NCBI RefSeq assembly: GCF_006864365.1
Contig: NZ_QHLJ01000001.1
Span: forward strand, 186,001-250,000
DNA length: 64,000 bases
DNA from: Campylobacter sp. MIT 99-7217
GTDB lineage: Bacteria > Campylobacterota > Campylobacteria > Campylobacterales > Campylobacteraceae
Reading direction: 5' to 3'
The notes beneath the pieces are model-generated. The model was not told the origin of the DNA. It was given only the letters and a program-made list of their open reading frames with translations, and did no database searches. The stretch's first letter is position 1, and the number at the start of each line of letters is the position of its first letter. This document shows, piece after piece, positions 8,514-17,270 of the stretch. Both the position numbers and the translations under genes were made by a program.

Positions 8514-10250
8514 TTATTCCCCCTTTAATAAAGCTTCTAGGCTTTTTTCAATGGCATTTATGTAGGATTTTTGATCTTCATCAGTCCAGAAATATAAGGT
8601 CTTAATATCCTTGCTGTAATATTTCATAAAGACATTTTTGGTGCATAAGGGGATAAATTTTCCCTCTTTTTCCACCTCTTTAATTTTTTCTTTTTTTATG
8701 GCAAAGATATGATTGCTTAACTTACTATTTTCACTAGCTGAAAGCAAACTTAAATTTTCTATATTATGCTTATCCTCGCATTTAAAATATTCAAAAACTT
8801 TTTCAATTATCTTAGCAAATTCATCATCTGTCATTTTTTCTTCTTTAATTTCTTTCTCAAGTCTTTCTAACAAATCCTTTTGCCCGTCGCTTGTCTGTGC
8901 TAAATTTACTCGCTCTTGTGAGACTTTTTTTAAAATATTAATAATCTCACTTATCCACTCTTTTCTATTTTTATCGTTTTTAATGGAAAAATCTGATTGC
9001 GGATTTATATGCTCTAAACTCCATTTATCTTTTGCAAATTTATGAAAAGAAAATCTTAATTCACTTTTTATATATGTGCTTATGTTAAATAGTAATAAAA
9101 TATTTTGCAACTCCTTGTTATTCTTGCCATAGCTTAAATTTTTTATATACTCCATATTAATTTTTTCGTTTTCATAAAGCTTGGTTTTATCATTTATTTG
9201 GTTAATTTTGCCGATTAAAAAGTTTTCAAATTCTTTTTTACCACTTTTTTCAGCCTCCTTGTAAAGTTCGTGCAAGGATACTTTTTTTGCGTGGATTAAA
9301 TAGCCTATTAAATGATAAAGTTTGTGATCTTCATACCAAAACCTAAGGGTAAAAAATATCTTCCTTATTTCTTGCCAAAGTTCATTCAAAGCCTTAAATT
9401 TATCTTTATTTTCGCTTAATTTTTCAGCAAAAAATCGATAAGTTTTGTAAAGGTCGGTTTTATCATAGGCTTTAGAAGGATTAGTTTTATCAGCCAAATT
9501 CTTTGTTTGAAAATAAATTTCAAACAAAAGCTCTATCCTTGCTGGATAATCTTTTTTTGTCAAAAAGCCCCAAATTTCATCATTTTGCAGGGTGTATTCC
9601 ATTTCGTCCCATTCTTTGGAAAGTTCGATTTGTCTAAATTTGATTTCTTCTTCTTGAAAATTATTGCTGTTTAAAAAAAGTGCTTTGATAAGCTCAGCAT
9701 TGCTTAAGGGGATTTTGCCACTATTAATCCTTGAAAAAACCTCTCTTTCATCTTCATTTTCTATCTCATGCCATATGATTTGAATTTCTTTAGAATTTGT
9801 TAAAATTTCAATAAATTTATCTTTTTTGGCTTTATCCTCGTTAAACCATTCTTCCGCGCATTCATAAGCCTCACTCATAAAGTAAAAATCAATATTTTTT
9901 GAGCCTTTGTCCTTTTTTCTATCCTCTTTTATATTTTCTAAAACTTCCTTGCTATCCGGTCTGGCTTCATATTCGATTTCAAATTTTTCACTACCCAGAT
10001 AAGAAAGTATGATATGTATGCTTGTTAGTCTTTGTTGCCCATCAACTAGGATAAATCCTTCTTTATCTTTATCTTTTTTTACGATAATGGGTTGCAAGCA
10101 ATAATACTTACCTTTATGCTCAGTATAAAATTCCCAAATATCATCAAGCAAATCTTTCACTTGCACTCTATCCCACCTATAACCTCTTTGATAAGAGGGG
10201 ATAAAAAATTTTAGTCCAAACAAGTCCTTTATTGATCGAGTATCATTCAT
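8514..10250 (-). CDS. DUF262 plus DUF1524 (HNH-type) protein, GmrSD-like nuclease
   Basis: A 578-residue single-chain protein. DUF262 at the N-terminus shows IPSYQRGYRWDR (residues 17-28), VDGQQRLTS (69-77) and FSRINSGKIPLSNAELIKAL near 168-187. The C-terminal DUF1524 His-Me finger nuclease shows EHINPQ, with its His at about residue 414, and NIENLSLLSASENSKLSN near 505-522. This layout is that of GmrSD, the type IV enzyme that cuts glucosylated hydroxymethylcytosine DNA. It is the first gene of a two-gene unit with no R-M or BREX genes beside it. Both genes contain many A/T runs and replace the neighbours that alr has in C. jejuni, which suggests acquisition. Target unknown. Confidence 0.85.
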   Translation of the reverse strand: MNDTRSIKDLFGLKFFIPSYQRGYRWDRVQVKDLLDDIWEFYTEHKGKYYCLQPIIVKKDKDKEGFILVDGQQRLTSIHIILSYLGSEKFEIEYEARPDSKEVLENIKEDRKKDKGSKNIDFYFMSEAYECAEEWFNEDKAKKDKFIEILTNSKEIQIIWHEIENEDEREVFSRINSGKIPLSNAELIKALFLNSNNFQEEEIKFRQIELSKEWDEMEYTLQNDEIWGFLTKKDYPARIELLFEIYFQTKNLADKTNPSKAYDKTDLYKTYRFFAEKLSENKDKFKALNELWQEIRKIFFTLRFWYEDHKLYHLIGYLIHAKKVSLHELYKEAEKSGKKEFENFLIGKINQINDKTKLYENEKINMEYIKNLSYGKNNKELQNILLLFNISTYIKSELRFSFHKFAKDKWSLEHINPQSDFSIKNDKNRKEWISEIINILKKVSQERVNLAQTSDGQKDLLERLEKEIKEEKMTDDEFAKIIEKVFEYFKCEDKHNIENLSLLSASENSKLSNHIFAIKKEKIKEVEKEGKFIPLCTKNVFMKYYSKDIKTLYFWTDEDQKSYINAIEKSLEALLKGE

Positions 10251-10326
10251 TAAAACTTCCTTAAAATTTAAAAATATTTGTGCATTATATCAAAAAATAT
10301 AAGATTACTAAATTTAAGCTTAAAAC

Positions 10327-11022
10327 TTAAGACAAAAATACAAGCAAAGCTACGCAAATAATGCAGGAGATAAAAAACAAAACCGCTTTATTTTCAAAGC
10401 TAAATTTCAAAAATAAAATCAGCAAAATGAGGGCTATAAAAATGAGGATTATAAGCACTGCTGTTGGCATGTTGATAAATTTAAGACTTGGCAGTAAATA
10501 CCAGCCCTCGCTATAAAGTCCGTTTTTAAAATTTCCCTCCTTAGTGCCTACAAAAAATTCTTGCAAGGTGCTTAAATTTGCATCTTCAGGAACTATAGGA
10601 TAATCAAAGCCACAAATCCCACTAGGCTTAAAAAGATCTTCAAGCCACTCATGCAAGGCTAGATCAAAAGCAAAGCTAGGAATTTCTTTACAAGTAACCC
10701 CACCAAATAAATTCATACTTAAAACCGCTTCATAGGCTTTTTGCAAGATCAAAGCATGCTCTATACCATAAATAACCCCATAAAAAGCAAGAACAAAGGC
10801 TATAAATTTCAAAAAAATATTTTTTGGATTTAAAAAAGCAAAAAAAGCACCCAAGGCGATCGCAAAAACGGCAAATCTTATATAAACGCATTGTTCGCAA
10901 GGTCTCATAAACAAATAATTTTGAAAAAAACCATGTGCTATAAAAAGCATACAAAGAGCAAGAAGCAAGATAAAAAGCCAAATCAGCCTTTTTTCTTGCT
11001 TACTTTGAGTATCAAAGATCAT
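10327..11022 (-). CDS. dsbB: DsbB/DsbI-type disulfide bond formation protein
   Basis: A 231-residue inner-membrane protein that reoxidises DsbA and passes electrons to quinones. The first periplasmic loop holds the CEQC pair (RPCEQCVYIRF, Cys at about 37 and 40). The second holds VTCKEIP and SGICGFDYPI, the other redox pair. Four hydrophobic helices surround these, and an extra hydrophobic hairpin lies at the C-terminus. It overlaps the dsbA-like gene by 4 bases. In C. jejuni a similar dsbB/dsbA pair sits by the arylsulfate sulfotransferase astA; no astA is present here. DsbI is an equally fair name. Confidence 0.85.
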   Translation of the reverse strand: MIFDTQSKQEKRLIWLFILLLALCMLFIAHGFFQNYLFMRPCEQCVYIRFAVFAIALGAFFAFLNPKNIFLKFIAFVLAFYGVIYGIEHALILQKAYEAVLSMNLFGGVTCKEIPSFAFDLALHEWLEDLFKPSGICGFDYPIVPEDANLSTLQEFFVGTKEGNFKNGLYSEGWYLLPSLKFINMPTAVLIILIFIALILLILFLKFSFENKAVLFFISCIICVALLVFLS

Positions 11023-11663
11023 TTTTTACTAAGTTCTTCTATAACTTTGATGAATTGTTCTAAAGAAGTGATGTTGTTGAGTAAAACTTGGTATTTTCCA
11101 TTGACTATGAAAGCTGGTGTGCCTGTATTTTTCGCAGGTTCAAGAGCCTTATCAAAAGATGATAAAATTTCCTTTCCCTCTTTGCTTACGAGAAAATTTT
11201 GAAGCGTGTTATAATCAATGCCTAAAATTTTAAGCCCCAACTCATAAAAAGCCTTAGGATTTTTTCCGTCATTCCAAGTCATTCTTCTTTCAAAATATGC
11301 CGTAAAATACGCATCATTGATCTTGTGCATAAGGCTTTTGCTATCTGTTACATCAAGATTGCTTTGACTATCTTTGTAGCTTGCATAGGCGTAAAGATTA
11401 GCAAATTCATTGCCATAGCTTGCCATTTGTTTTACAGGATAAGCCTTATAGCTTAAATTTGGTAATTTTTGCTTTAGTAAAGCTAGGGTGTTTTGCTTGT
11501 GTTGGTTAAAGCAGTGAATGCAACCATAGCTAAATACCTCAGTAACTGAATTTTGTGCGTTTGAAAAGGGCTGTTGTAAAACTAAATAATCCTTACCCTC
11601 ATCTAAAGAAAAGGCACAGCTATATATAAAAAGTGTTAAAAAAAGAGCCTTTAAAGCTTTCAT
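11019..11663 (-). CDS. dsbA: DsbA-family periplasmic thiol oxidase
   Basis: A 214-residue protein with a signal peptide (MKALKALFLTLFIYSCAFS), then a thioredoxin domain with an inserted helical domain. The active site is CIHC in SYGCIHCFNQH at about residues 48-51, and the cis-proline loop is NTGTPAFIVNG near 180-190. It forms disulfides in exported proteins and is reoxidised by the DsbB encoded directly after it. It is transcribed away from atpB. A 199-base divergent region lies between the two genes. Confidence 0.9.
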   Translation of the reverse strand: MKALKALFLTLFIYSCAFSLDEGKDYLVLQQPFSNAQNSVTEVFSYGCIHCFNQHKQNTLALLKQKLPNLSYKAYPVKQMASYGNEFANLYAYASYKDSQSNLDVTDSKSLMHKINDAYFTAYFERRMTWNDGKNPKAFYELGLKILGIDYNTLQNFLVSKEGKEILSSFDKALEPAKNTGTPAFIVNGKYQVLLNNITSLEQFIKVIEELSKK

Positions 11664-11822
11664 TTTCTATCCTTTCATGGTAAAATCAAAAAGCAAATTA
11701 TAAAACACTTTATAAAACAAAAAGTATTTTCCTTAAGAAAATATATGTGAAATTTCGTTATATGCTTGGGATTTTTTGATTTATCTTCTTATAAGTTTAT
11801 AAATTTCTAAGAAATCACAAGG

Positions 11823-11828
11823 TATAAT
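11823..11828 (+). promoter_or_regulatory. Putative -10 box of atpB
   Basis: TATAAT lies 35 bases before the atpB start, with AAAGGGATT as the ribosome site. No clear -35 hexamer is visible. Confidence 0.4.
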
Positions 11829-11862
11829 AAGGCTTAAAAACCTACAAAAAAGGGATTAGCGT

Positions 11863-12543
11863 ATGAAAGATTTGTTTTTGTTTAGTTCTCTTATAGAATC
11901 TAGCCATACTTTTGCGTATTTTTTTCATTTGGGCTTAGTTGTGATTATCTCGGTGATCCTTGCGAGATTTGCAACCAGATCAATGCAACTTGTACCAAGA
12001 GGAACTCAAAATTTGGCTGAAGCTTATATGGAGGGTATTTTAAGCATGGGACGCGATACTATGGGAAGCGAAGAAGCAGCTAGAAAATACTTACCCCTAG
12101 TGGCTACCATAGGCTTTATAGTGTTTTTTAGCAATATCATAGGCATAATTCCCGGTTTTGAAGCTCCAAGTGCGAGCTTAAATTTAACAGCGACTTTAGC
12201 TATCGTGGTATTTTTATACTATCATTTTGAGGGTATTAGAACTCAAGGTGTTGTAAAGTACTTTGCACATTTCATGGGTCCTGTGAAGCTGATCGCTCCT
12301 TTAATGTTTCCTATCGAGATCGTTTCTCATTTTTCTCGTGTGATTTCTTTATCTTTTCGTTTGTTTGGAAATATCAAGGGCGATGATTTATTTTTAGCTG
12401 TAATCCTAGCCTTAGTTCCATGGATAGCACCTCTTCCTGCTTATGTTTTGCTTACTTTCATGGCTTTTTTGCAAACCTTTATTTTTATGATCTTAACCTA
12501 TGTTTATTTAGCTGGTGCAACTGTGGTTGAGGAAGGTCATTGA
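11863..12543 (+). CDS. atpB: ATP synthase F0 subunit a
   Basis: A 226-residue integral membrane subunit that forms the proton half-channels against the c-ring. The essential arginine lies in the [14 protein letters not shown] segment near residues 165-178. Five to six hydrophobic helices follow the family pattern. As in other Campylobacter genomes, it is not in the main atp operon; the c subunit gene is 36 kb away in this window. The stop codon overlaps the TTG start of a small membrane protein gene. Confidence 0.93.
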   Translation: MKDLFLFSSLIESSHTFAYFFHLGLVVIISVILARFATRSMQLVPRGTQNLAEAYMEGILSMGRDTMGSEEAARKYLPLVATIGFIVFFSNIIGIIPGFEAPSASLNLTATLAIVVFLYYHFEGIRTQGVVKYFAHFMGPVKLIAPLMFPIEIVSHFSRVISLSFRLFGNIKGDDLFLAVILALVPWIAPLPAYVLLTFMAFLQTFIFMILTYVYLAGATVVEEGH

Positions 12544-12731
12544 TCTATTTTTTTGAGTTTTTAAAGGGTGCATCTTGGGCTTTTATGCTCTTTGGTGCAT
12601 CTTATTTTTTTGTTATCAATGAATTTAAGCTTGTTTTTGCCTGTTTTGGTGCGTTGCCCGGCTTTGCTTTACTTATCATCTCCTTTTTACTTATAGAAAA
12701 TCACGAATTAAAAGAAAAAATTTCTAAATAA
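12540..12731 (+). CDS. Small two-helix membrane protein coupled to atpB
   Basis: A 63-residue protein with two hydrophobic segments (about residues 12-26 and 33-52) and a charged tail. The TTG start overlaps the atpB stop (TTGA); an internal ATG at residue 16 would remove most of the first helix and is less likely. Size, two-helix layout and coupling to an F0 gene recall AtpI/AtpZ accessory proteins, but I see no diagnostic motif, so function is unknown. A similar small gene follows atpB in C. jejuni as I remember. Confidence 0.65.
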   Translation: MIYFFEFLKGASWAFMLFGASYFFVINEFKLVFACFGALPGFALLIISFLLIENHELKEKISK

Positions 12732-12837
12732 AAATTCAAAATCTCACAAAAACAAATTTTGGTCTTTCTAAAGCTTTCTTTTAAACAATTTTCGTTAAAA
12801 TAAGGCTTTGTTTTATTATTATAAAGAGGAAATTTAA

Positions 12838-14256
12838 ATGTTTGAAGTCGTTATCGGGCTTGAAGTTCATACCCAGCTTAATACCAAAACCAAGATTTTT
12901 TGCTCTTGTGCTACTTCCTTTGGAGAAGCACCAAATACCAATGTTTGCCCCACTTGCCTTGCCTTGCCCGGAGCCTTGCCTGTTTTAAACGAAGAAGCCG
13001 TGAAAAAGGCTATTTCCTTTGGAAAAGCTGTTAATGCAAAGATAAATAAAAAAAGCGTTTTTAACCGCAAAAATTATTTTTATCCAGACTTGCCAAAGGC
13101 TTATCAAATTTCTCAATTTGACATTCCTATCGTAGAGGGCGGAGAGCTTTTCATAAGTGTAGAAGGACAAAATAAACGCATAGGTATCACGAGAGCACAT
13201 TTAGAAGAAGATGCGGGTAAAAACATACATGAAAGCGAGTTTTCAAAGGTGGATCTAAACCGCGCAGGAACGCCCTTGCTTGAGATAGTTAGCGAGCCAG
13301 AGCTTAGAAGCAGCGATGAGGCTGTGGCTTATCTTAAAAAGCTTCATTCTATCATAAGATTTTTAGATATTTCAGATGCAAATATGCAAGAAGGTAGCTT
13401 TCGCTGCGATGCGAATGTGAGCATTCGTCCAAAGGGCGATAACAAGCTTTATACGAGGGTGGAAATCAAAAATCTTAACTCTTTTCGCTTTATACAAAAG
13501 GCTATTGATTATGAGGTGAAAAGACAGAGCGAGGCTTGGGAAGATGGTACTTATGAAAAAGAAGTTGTGCAAGAAACAAGGCTTTTTGATACGACAAATT
13601 TAGTTACAAGAAGTATGCGTGGCAAAGAAGAAGCTGCTGAGTATCGCTATTTTCCTGATCCTGATTTACTTCCCGTGCTTTTAGAAGATGAGATGTTGCA
13701 AGCACCTATTGCTGAGCTTCCAGATGAGAAAAAGCAAAGATTTATCAAGGATTTTGGTGTTAAGGAAAGCGATGCTGAAATTCTCATCTCAAGCCTTGAA
13801 ATGAGCCGTTTTTTTGAAAGTTTGGTGGCAAAAAATTTAAGCCCTAAGCTTTGCGTAACTTGGCTAAATACCGAACTTATGGGACTTTTAAAAGCAGATC
13901 TTAGCATAGAAAATTCCCCTGTAAGTTCTGCTAAGCTTGGGGACTTGATAGGACGCATTGAAGATGGTACGGTTAGTAATAAAGCCGCTAAAGAGGTTTT
14001 AGCCTTTGTCTTTGAAAATGAGGGCGTAGAAATTGATGAAGCCATTGAAAAACTAGGGCTTAAGCAAGTTAGTGATGATGGGGCAATCGAAAAAATCATC
14101 GATGAAATTCTAAGCAAAAACGCCGATAAAGTCGCTGAGTATAAAAGTGGTAAAGATAAACTCTTTGGCTTTTTTGTGGGTCAAGCGATGAAAGAGGGCA
14201 AGGGTGCTTTTAATCCAGCCAAAGTTAATGAAATTTTAAAAGCAAAGCTTGGGTGA
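12838..14256 (+). CDS. gatB: Aspartyl/glutamyl-tRNA(Asn/Gln) amidotransferase subunit B
   Basis: A 472-residue subunit of GatCAB, which converts misacylated Glu-tRNA(Gln) or Asp-tRNA(Asn) to the correct aminoacyl-tRNA. The N-terminus [12 protein letters not shown] is typical, followed by zinc-binding cysteines (FCSCATSFG and [14 protein letters not shown], about residues 20-50). The C-terminal GatB/Yqey domain runs from about 325. An AGAGGAAA ribosome site precedes the ATG. In C. jejuni gatB is followed by gpsA; here a phase-variable cassette is inserted between them. Confidence 0.95.
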   Translation: MFEVVIGLEVHTQLNTKTKIFCSCATSFGEAPNTNVCPTCLALPGALPVLNEEAVKKAISFGKAVNAKINKKSVFNRKNYFYPDLPKAYQISQFDIPIVEGGELFISVEGQNKRIGITRAHLEEDAGKNIHESEFSKVDLNRAGTPLLEIVSEPELRSSDEAVAYLKKLHSIIRFLDISDANMQEGSFRCDANVSIRPKGDNKLYTRVEIKNLNSFRFIQKAIDYEVKRQSEAWEDGTYEKEVVQETRLFDTTNLVTRSMRGKEEAAEYRYFPDPDLLPVLLEDEMLQAPIAELPDEKKQRFIKDFGVKESDAEILISSLEMSRFFESLVAKNLSPKLCVTWLNTELMGLLKADLSIENSPVSSAKLGDLIGRIEDGTVSNKAAKEVLAFVFENEGVEIDEAIEKLGLKQVSDDGAIEKIIDEILSKNADKVAEYKSGKDKLFGFFVGQAMKEGKGAFNPAKVNEILKAKLG

Positions 14257-14367
14257 GTTGCTAAGTAAAGTAAATAAGACTTGGCAAAATGATCGATATG
14301 CTGGGTTTATCTTTAAGGTAAAAGACCTAAGAAAAGTTAAAAAATAAAGGATAAATAAAAAATATGT

Positions 14368-14373
14368 TACAAT
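14368..14373 (+). promoter_or_regulatory. Putative -10 box upstream of the G10 tract
   Basis: TACAAT in a TATGTTACAAT context is the best -10 candidate before the glycan cassette. If it is used, the transcript would begin near 14380 and carry the G tract in its 5' leader. The 100 bases after gatB otherwise contain no gene. Confidence 0.35.
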
Positions 14374-14396
14374 TCAAACCAAAAACAAATAGGAAA

Positions 14397-14444
14397 ATGC
14401 TGATGCTTTATAGAGCAAAATTCTCCGTTGGGGGGGGGGCTTAG
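14397..14444 (+). other. Short leader reading frame through a G10 tract (phase-variable)
   Basis: ATG at 14397 (or 14403, with AGGA at a better distance) opens a frame that enters the G tract at 14430 and stops at 14442 as a 15-residue peptide when there are 10 G. With 9 G the frame would instead run to TAA at 14512-14514 (38 residues), overlapping the ATG of the next gene at 14507. With 11 G it would stop at 14486. Only the G9 state would couple translation to the downstream gene. Confidence 0.4.
14430..14439 (+). repeat. Homopolymeric G10 tract
   Basis: Ten consecutive G in a region otherwise poor in G/C. Such tracts are the known substrates of slipped-strand phase variation in Campylobacter. 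This one lies 68 bases before the first gene of the glycan cassette rather than inside it, so control would act on the leader. Confidence 0.85.
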
Positions 14445-14506
14445 GTCTTTACTTCTTCTTTTATCCCTTAAATTCTTATCTTTTTTAAGTTCTAAAGGGC
14501 TTAAAG

Positions 14507-15334
14507 ATGAGTAAGAAAATCGCTATTTTACTTTTTGGACACCTAAGAACTTACGAAAGAACTTATCCTTATTTTATCAAAAATCTTTTAAAACCACAGC
14601 TTGAAAGTGGCTATGAAGTTGATATTTTCTTGCATACTTGGGACGAGCTTACAAGTTCTCAAGGCTCTTGGTATGAAAAAAATAATCATACCCTTAAAAT
14701 TAACATTGAGTTAGAAAATAAAAGCTTAAGCGAACAAGATAGGCAAAATATCATAAATTTTTACTCTCCAAAGGTTTATTTGATAGAGCAAAGAAAGCCT
14801 GAGTTTAACCAACACACAAGCAGAGAAAGGCTTGCAAAGCTTTGCAAGGACTATGAATTAGCACAAAATTTCAAGTATGAGTATTATTTTTTTACCAGAC
14901 CTGATATTTTATTTTGGAATGAATTTAGACTTGAGAATTATTTGAAAGAGTATGAAAATGGATCTACAAGGCATTTAAATTTACCTTTAAAGCATATCTT
15001 TTTTGCAAATGGCGTTTTTAGGCGTTCTAAAATCGTTGATTTTAGAAGTATTAATGAGGGCGATTTGTTTTATATCAGTTCTTTTTTGTTGGTAAGTCCT
15101 TTTGCTATTGATAGGGAATGCTTGCTTGTGTTGCTTGACTATCGTTTAAATAGGCAGTTTTTTATATGGCGTTATGAGAGCAAATTTGAAGAGATTAATC
15201 CTATCATCGATGTTAAATGGACTAATTGTATAAAATATATCTTTACGCCAAAGGCTATTCTAATAAGATTTTATGAATACAAAGAGAAAATTATAAATTG
15301 GTTTAACAAGAAATTTAAGGCTAAAGCCAAATGA
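14507..15334 (+). CDS. Putative glycosyltransferase of an inserted glycan cassette
   Basis: A 275-residue protein that begins KKIAILLFGHLRTYERTYPY and continues with DIFLHTWDE, a pattern I associate with poorly characterised Campylobacter surface-glycan transferases. FTRPDILFW near residue 125 gives a possible metal-binding acidic site. There is no signal peptide, and the C-terminus is basic (NKKFKAKAK), fitting membrane association. It is the first of four overlapping genes (ATGA overlap with the next). No named donor or acceptor can be given. The upstream G10 tract suggests on/off control. Confidence 0.6.
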   Translation: MSKKIAILLFGHLRTYERTYPYFIKNLLKPQLESGYEVDIFLHTWDELTSSQGSWYEKNNHTLKINIELENKSLSEQDRQNIINFYSPKVYLIEQRKPEFNQHTSRERLAKLCKDYELAQNFKYEYYFFTRPDILFWNEFRLENYLKEYENGSTRHLNLPLKHIFFANGVFRRSKIVDFRSINEGDLFYISSFLLVSPFAIDRECLLVLLDYRLNRQFFIWRYESKFEEINPIIDVKWTNCIKYIFTPKAILIRFYEYKEKIINWFNKKFKAKAK

Positions 15335-15729
15335 AACGCCTTTTAATAGATCTTGATGGCACTCTTACTATAGATGAAGAAAATGTGGCTTATGAGGATA
15401 AAAGAGCGAATTTAGCCCTCATAGAAAGACTAAAGGAGTATAAAAAAGAGGGCTTTATCATTAGCATTTTTACAAGTCGCAATATGAGAAGCTTTAAAGG
15501 CGATATGAAAAGGCTTGAAAAGCACACCCTGCCTATGATTAAAGCTTGGCTTAAAAAGCATGAAGTGCCATATGATGAGATCATTTTGGGTAAGGCTTGG
15601 TGTGGGTTTGAGGGCTTTTATGTAGATGATAGAGCCATTAGGCCAAGTGAGTTTGTAAGCAAAGGCTATGATGAGATTAAAGAGCTTTTAAACGCAGAAA
15701 ATCCTCTTAAAAAAGGAGGTGAGCAATGA
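15331..15729 (+). CDS. HAD-superfamily phosphatase of capsule type (BcbF/Cj1435-like)
   Basis: A 132-residue small HAD enzyme. Motif I is LLIDLDGTLT (residues 4-13), motif II is IFTSRNMRSF near 50, the motif III lysine lies in ILGKAWCG near 88, and the motif IV acidic pair is YVDDRA near 98-103. Without a cap domain it should act on accessible phosphate esters. The family is found in capsule clusters such as Pasteurella bcbF and C. jejuni Cj1435. It overlaps both neighbours by 4 bases, so it probably removes a phosphate from an intermediate made by the adjacent kinase and nucleotidyltransferases. Substrate unknown. Confidence 0.8.
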   Translation: MKRLLIDLDGTLTIDEENVAYEDKRANLALIERLKEYKKEGFIISIFTSRNMRSFKGDMKRLEKHTLPMIKAWLKKHEVPYDEIILGKAWCGFEGFYVDDRAIRPSEFVSKGYDEIKELLNAENPLKKGGEQ

Positions 15730-17270
15730 TCTTAATCACCTCAGCCAAATACTGCCCGCCTGAGTTTTTGATCGAATTTGGAAAGCTTCCGCCAAGCTTT
15801 TTGCCTCTTGGCACAAAAAGGCTTTATGAGTATCAAGCAGCACTTTTTAAGCACTTTAAAGAAAACATTTTCCTTTCCTTACCCAAAAGTTTTGAACCAA
15901 GCAAGGCTGATAGAAAAAAGCTTAAAAATTTAGGCATAAAAACTCTTTTTGTAGATGAGAACTTAAGCCTTGGGCAAAGCATTATTCACTGCCTTAATAT
16001 GAGCTTGCCTATCAACGAAAGCCTTAAAATTTTGCATGGGGATACTTTGATTTCAAATCTTGGCAAAAGCCCTAACTCTCTTGGGGTTACTAGGGTTTTA
16101 AATAATTATAATTGGAGCTTTTTAAAAAAGGATAAAAAGCTTTGCTATAAGCTTAAAGATTTTGATTACAAAGAGCTTGATAGCCTTATACTTAACGGCT
16201 TTTTTAGCATAGAAAAGCCTTATGAGTTTATGAGAGCTTTAAGCGTTGCAAACTATGATTTCTTAGAAGGGCTAAATGCCTACTCAGCTGGGAATGCTTT
16301 TGAGCTTAGTTTTGATGAGTTTTGGCTTGATTTTGGGCTGGTGAGCTCTTATTTTCAAAGCAAAAAGGCAATGACTACTCAAAGAATCTTTAATGAGCTT
16401 AAGATCAAGCAAAATTGGGTTGAAAAATCCTCAAAGTTAAAGAACAAGATAGAAGCTGAAATATCTTGGTTTGAAGCCTTACCAAAGGAACTTAGCTTTT
16501 ATGTGCCTAAGATTCAAAAAGATGAAAAAAGCTATAAAAGCGAGTATTTGTATCTTAACACCTTAAGCGAGCTTTTTGTCTTTGGGAGGCTACCAGCTCT
16601 TGTTTGGGAGCAAATTTTTAAAAGCATAAAAGCCTTTTTAGAAAAACTTCATTCTTACAAAACAAAGCAAAAAATTAATTTTTCTTATAAGCAAAAAAGC
16701 CTTGAAAGGCTAGAACTTTTTGCTAAGCAAAGTGGCTTTGATCTAGAAAAAAGCTTGAAATTTGAAGAAAAGGGCGAGCTTTATGCTTTGCCAAATTTAA
16801 GGCAAATTTTAAACGAACTTGATGATTTTTTAAGTGGGAATTTAAAGCCTTGCTTTATACACGGGGATTTTTGCTTTTCTAATTTAATGTTTGATTTTAG
16901 ATCAAATGAGCTTAAGTGTTTTGATCCTAGGGGGCTTGATTTTAGCGGGAAAATCACGCCCTTTGGGGATAAAAATTATGATTATGCAAAATTAACTCAT
17001 TCTGTTTTAGGTCGCTATGATTTTATCATCGCTGGCTTTTATGAGCTAAGCCAAAAGGATGGAGTTTTTAGCCTTAGTTTTGAAGAAGATGAAAATTTAA
17101 AGGCAATTCAGGCTAAATTTAAAGAAATCTTTAAGTCAAGTAAAGAGATCTTAGCCATAGAGGTTCATCTTTTTTTATCAATGCTTCCTTTACACAGCGA
17201 CAATAAAACTAGGCAATTTGCCCTACTGGCTAATGCCCTAAGGCTTTTTAAGGAGCTAAAATGCTTATAA
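15726..17270 (+). CDS. Fused nucleotidyltransferase and phosphotransferase (kinase) protein
   Basis: A 514-residue two-domain protein. Residues 1-230 look like a sugar-phosphate nucleotidyltransferase (PPSFLPLGTKRLYEYQ near 22-37, ILHGDTLIS near 102-110, FWLDFGLVSSYFQSKK near 200-215), although the usual GxGxR loop is not evident. Residues 240-514 are an aminoglycoside phosphotransferase/choline-kinase domain: FIHGDFCFSNLMFDF near 379-393 holds the catalytic HGDxxxxN, and CFDPRG near 400 the metal-binding Asp. A perfect Shine-Dalgarno (GGAGGTGA) precedes the ATG. It resembles a LicC-LicA type pair in one chain, suggesting kinase then nucleotidyl transfer on one small molecule. Substrate unknown. 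Confidence 0.7.
   Translation: MILITSAKYCPPEFLIEFGKLPPSFLPLGTKRLYEYQAALFKHFKENIFLSLPKSFEPSKADRKKLKNLGIKTLFVDENLSLGQSIIHCLNMSLPINESLKILHGDTLISNLGKSPNSLGVTRVLNNYNWSFLKKDKKLCYKLKDFDYKELDSLILNGFFSIEKPYEFMRALSVANYDFLEGLNAYSAGNAFELSFDEFWLDFGLVSSYFQSKKAMTTQRIFNELKIKQNWVEKSSKLKNKIEAEISWFEALPKELSFYVPKIQKDEKSYKSEYLYLNTLSELFVFGRLPALVWEQIFKSIKAFLEKLHSYKTKQKINFSYKQKSLERLELFAKQSGFDLEKSLKFEEKGELYALPNLRQILNELDDFLSGNLKPCFIHGDFCFSNLMFDFRSNELKCFDPRGLDFSGKITPFGDKNYDYAKLTHSVLGRYDFIIAGFYELSQKDGVFSLSFEEDENLKAIQAKFKEIFKSSKEILAIEVHLFLSMLPLHSDNKTRQFALLANALRLFKELKCL

Noticed and set aside
12867-14117. Long minus-strand open frames inside gatB and similar frames inside pycB, rpsA and pheT
   Set aside because: They are opposite-strand shadows of conserved genes, with serine- or leucine-rich translations and no ribosome sites or family motifs.
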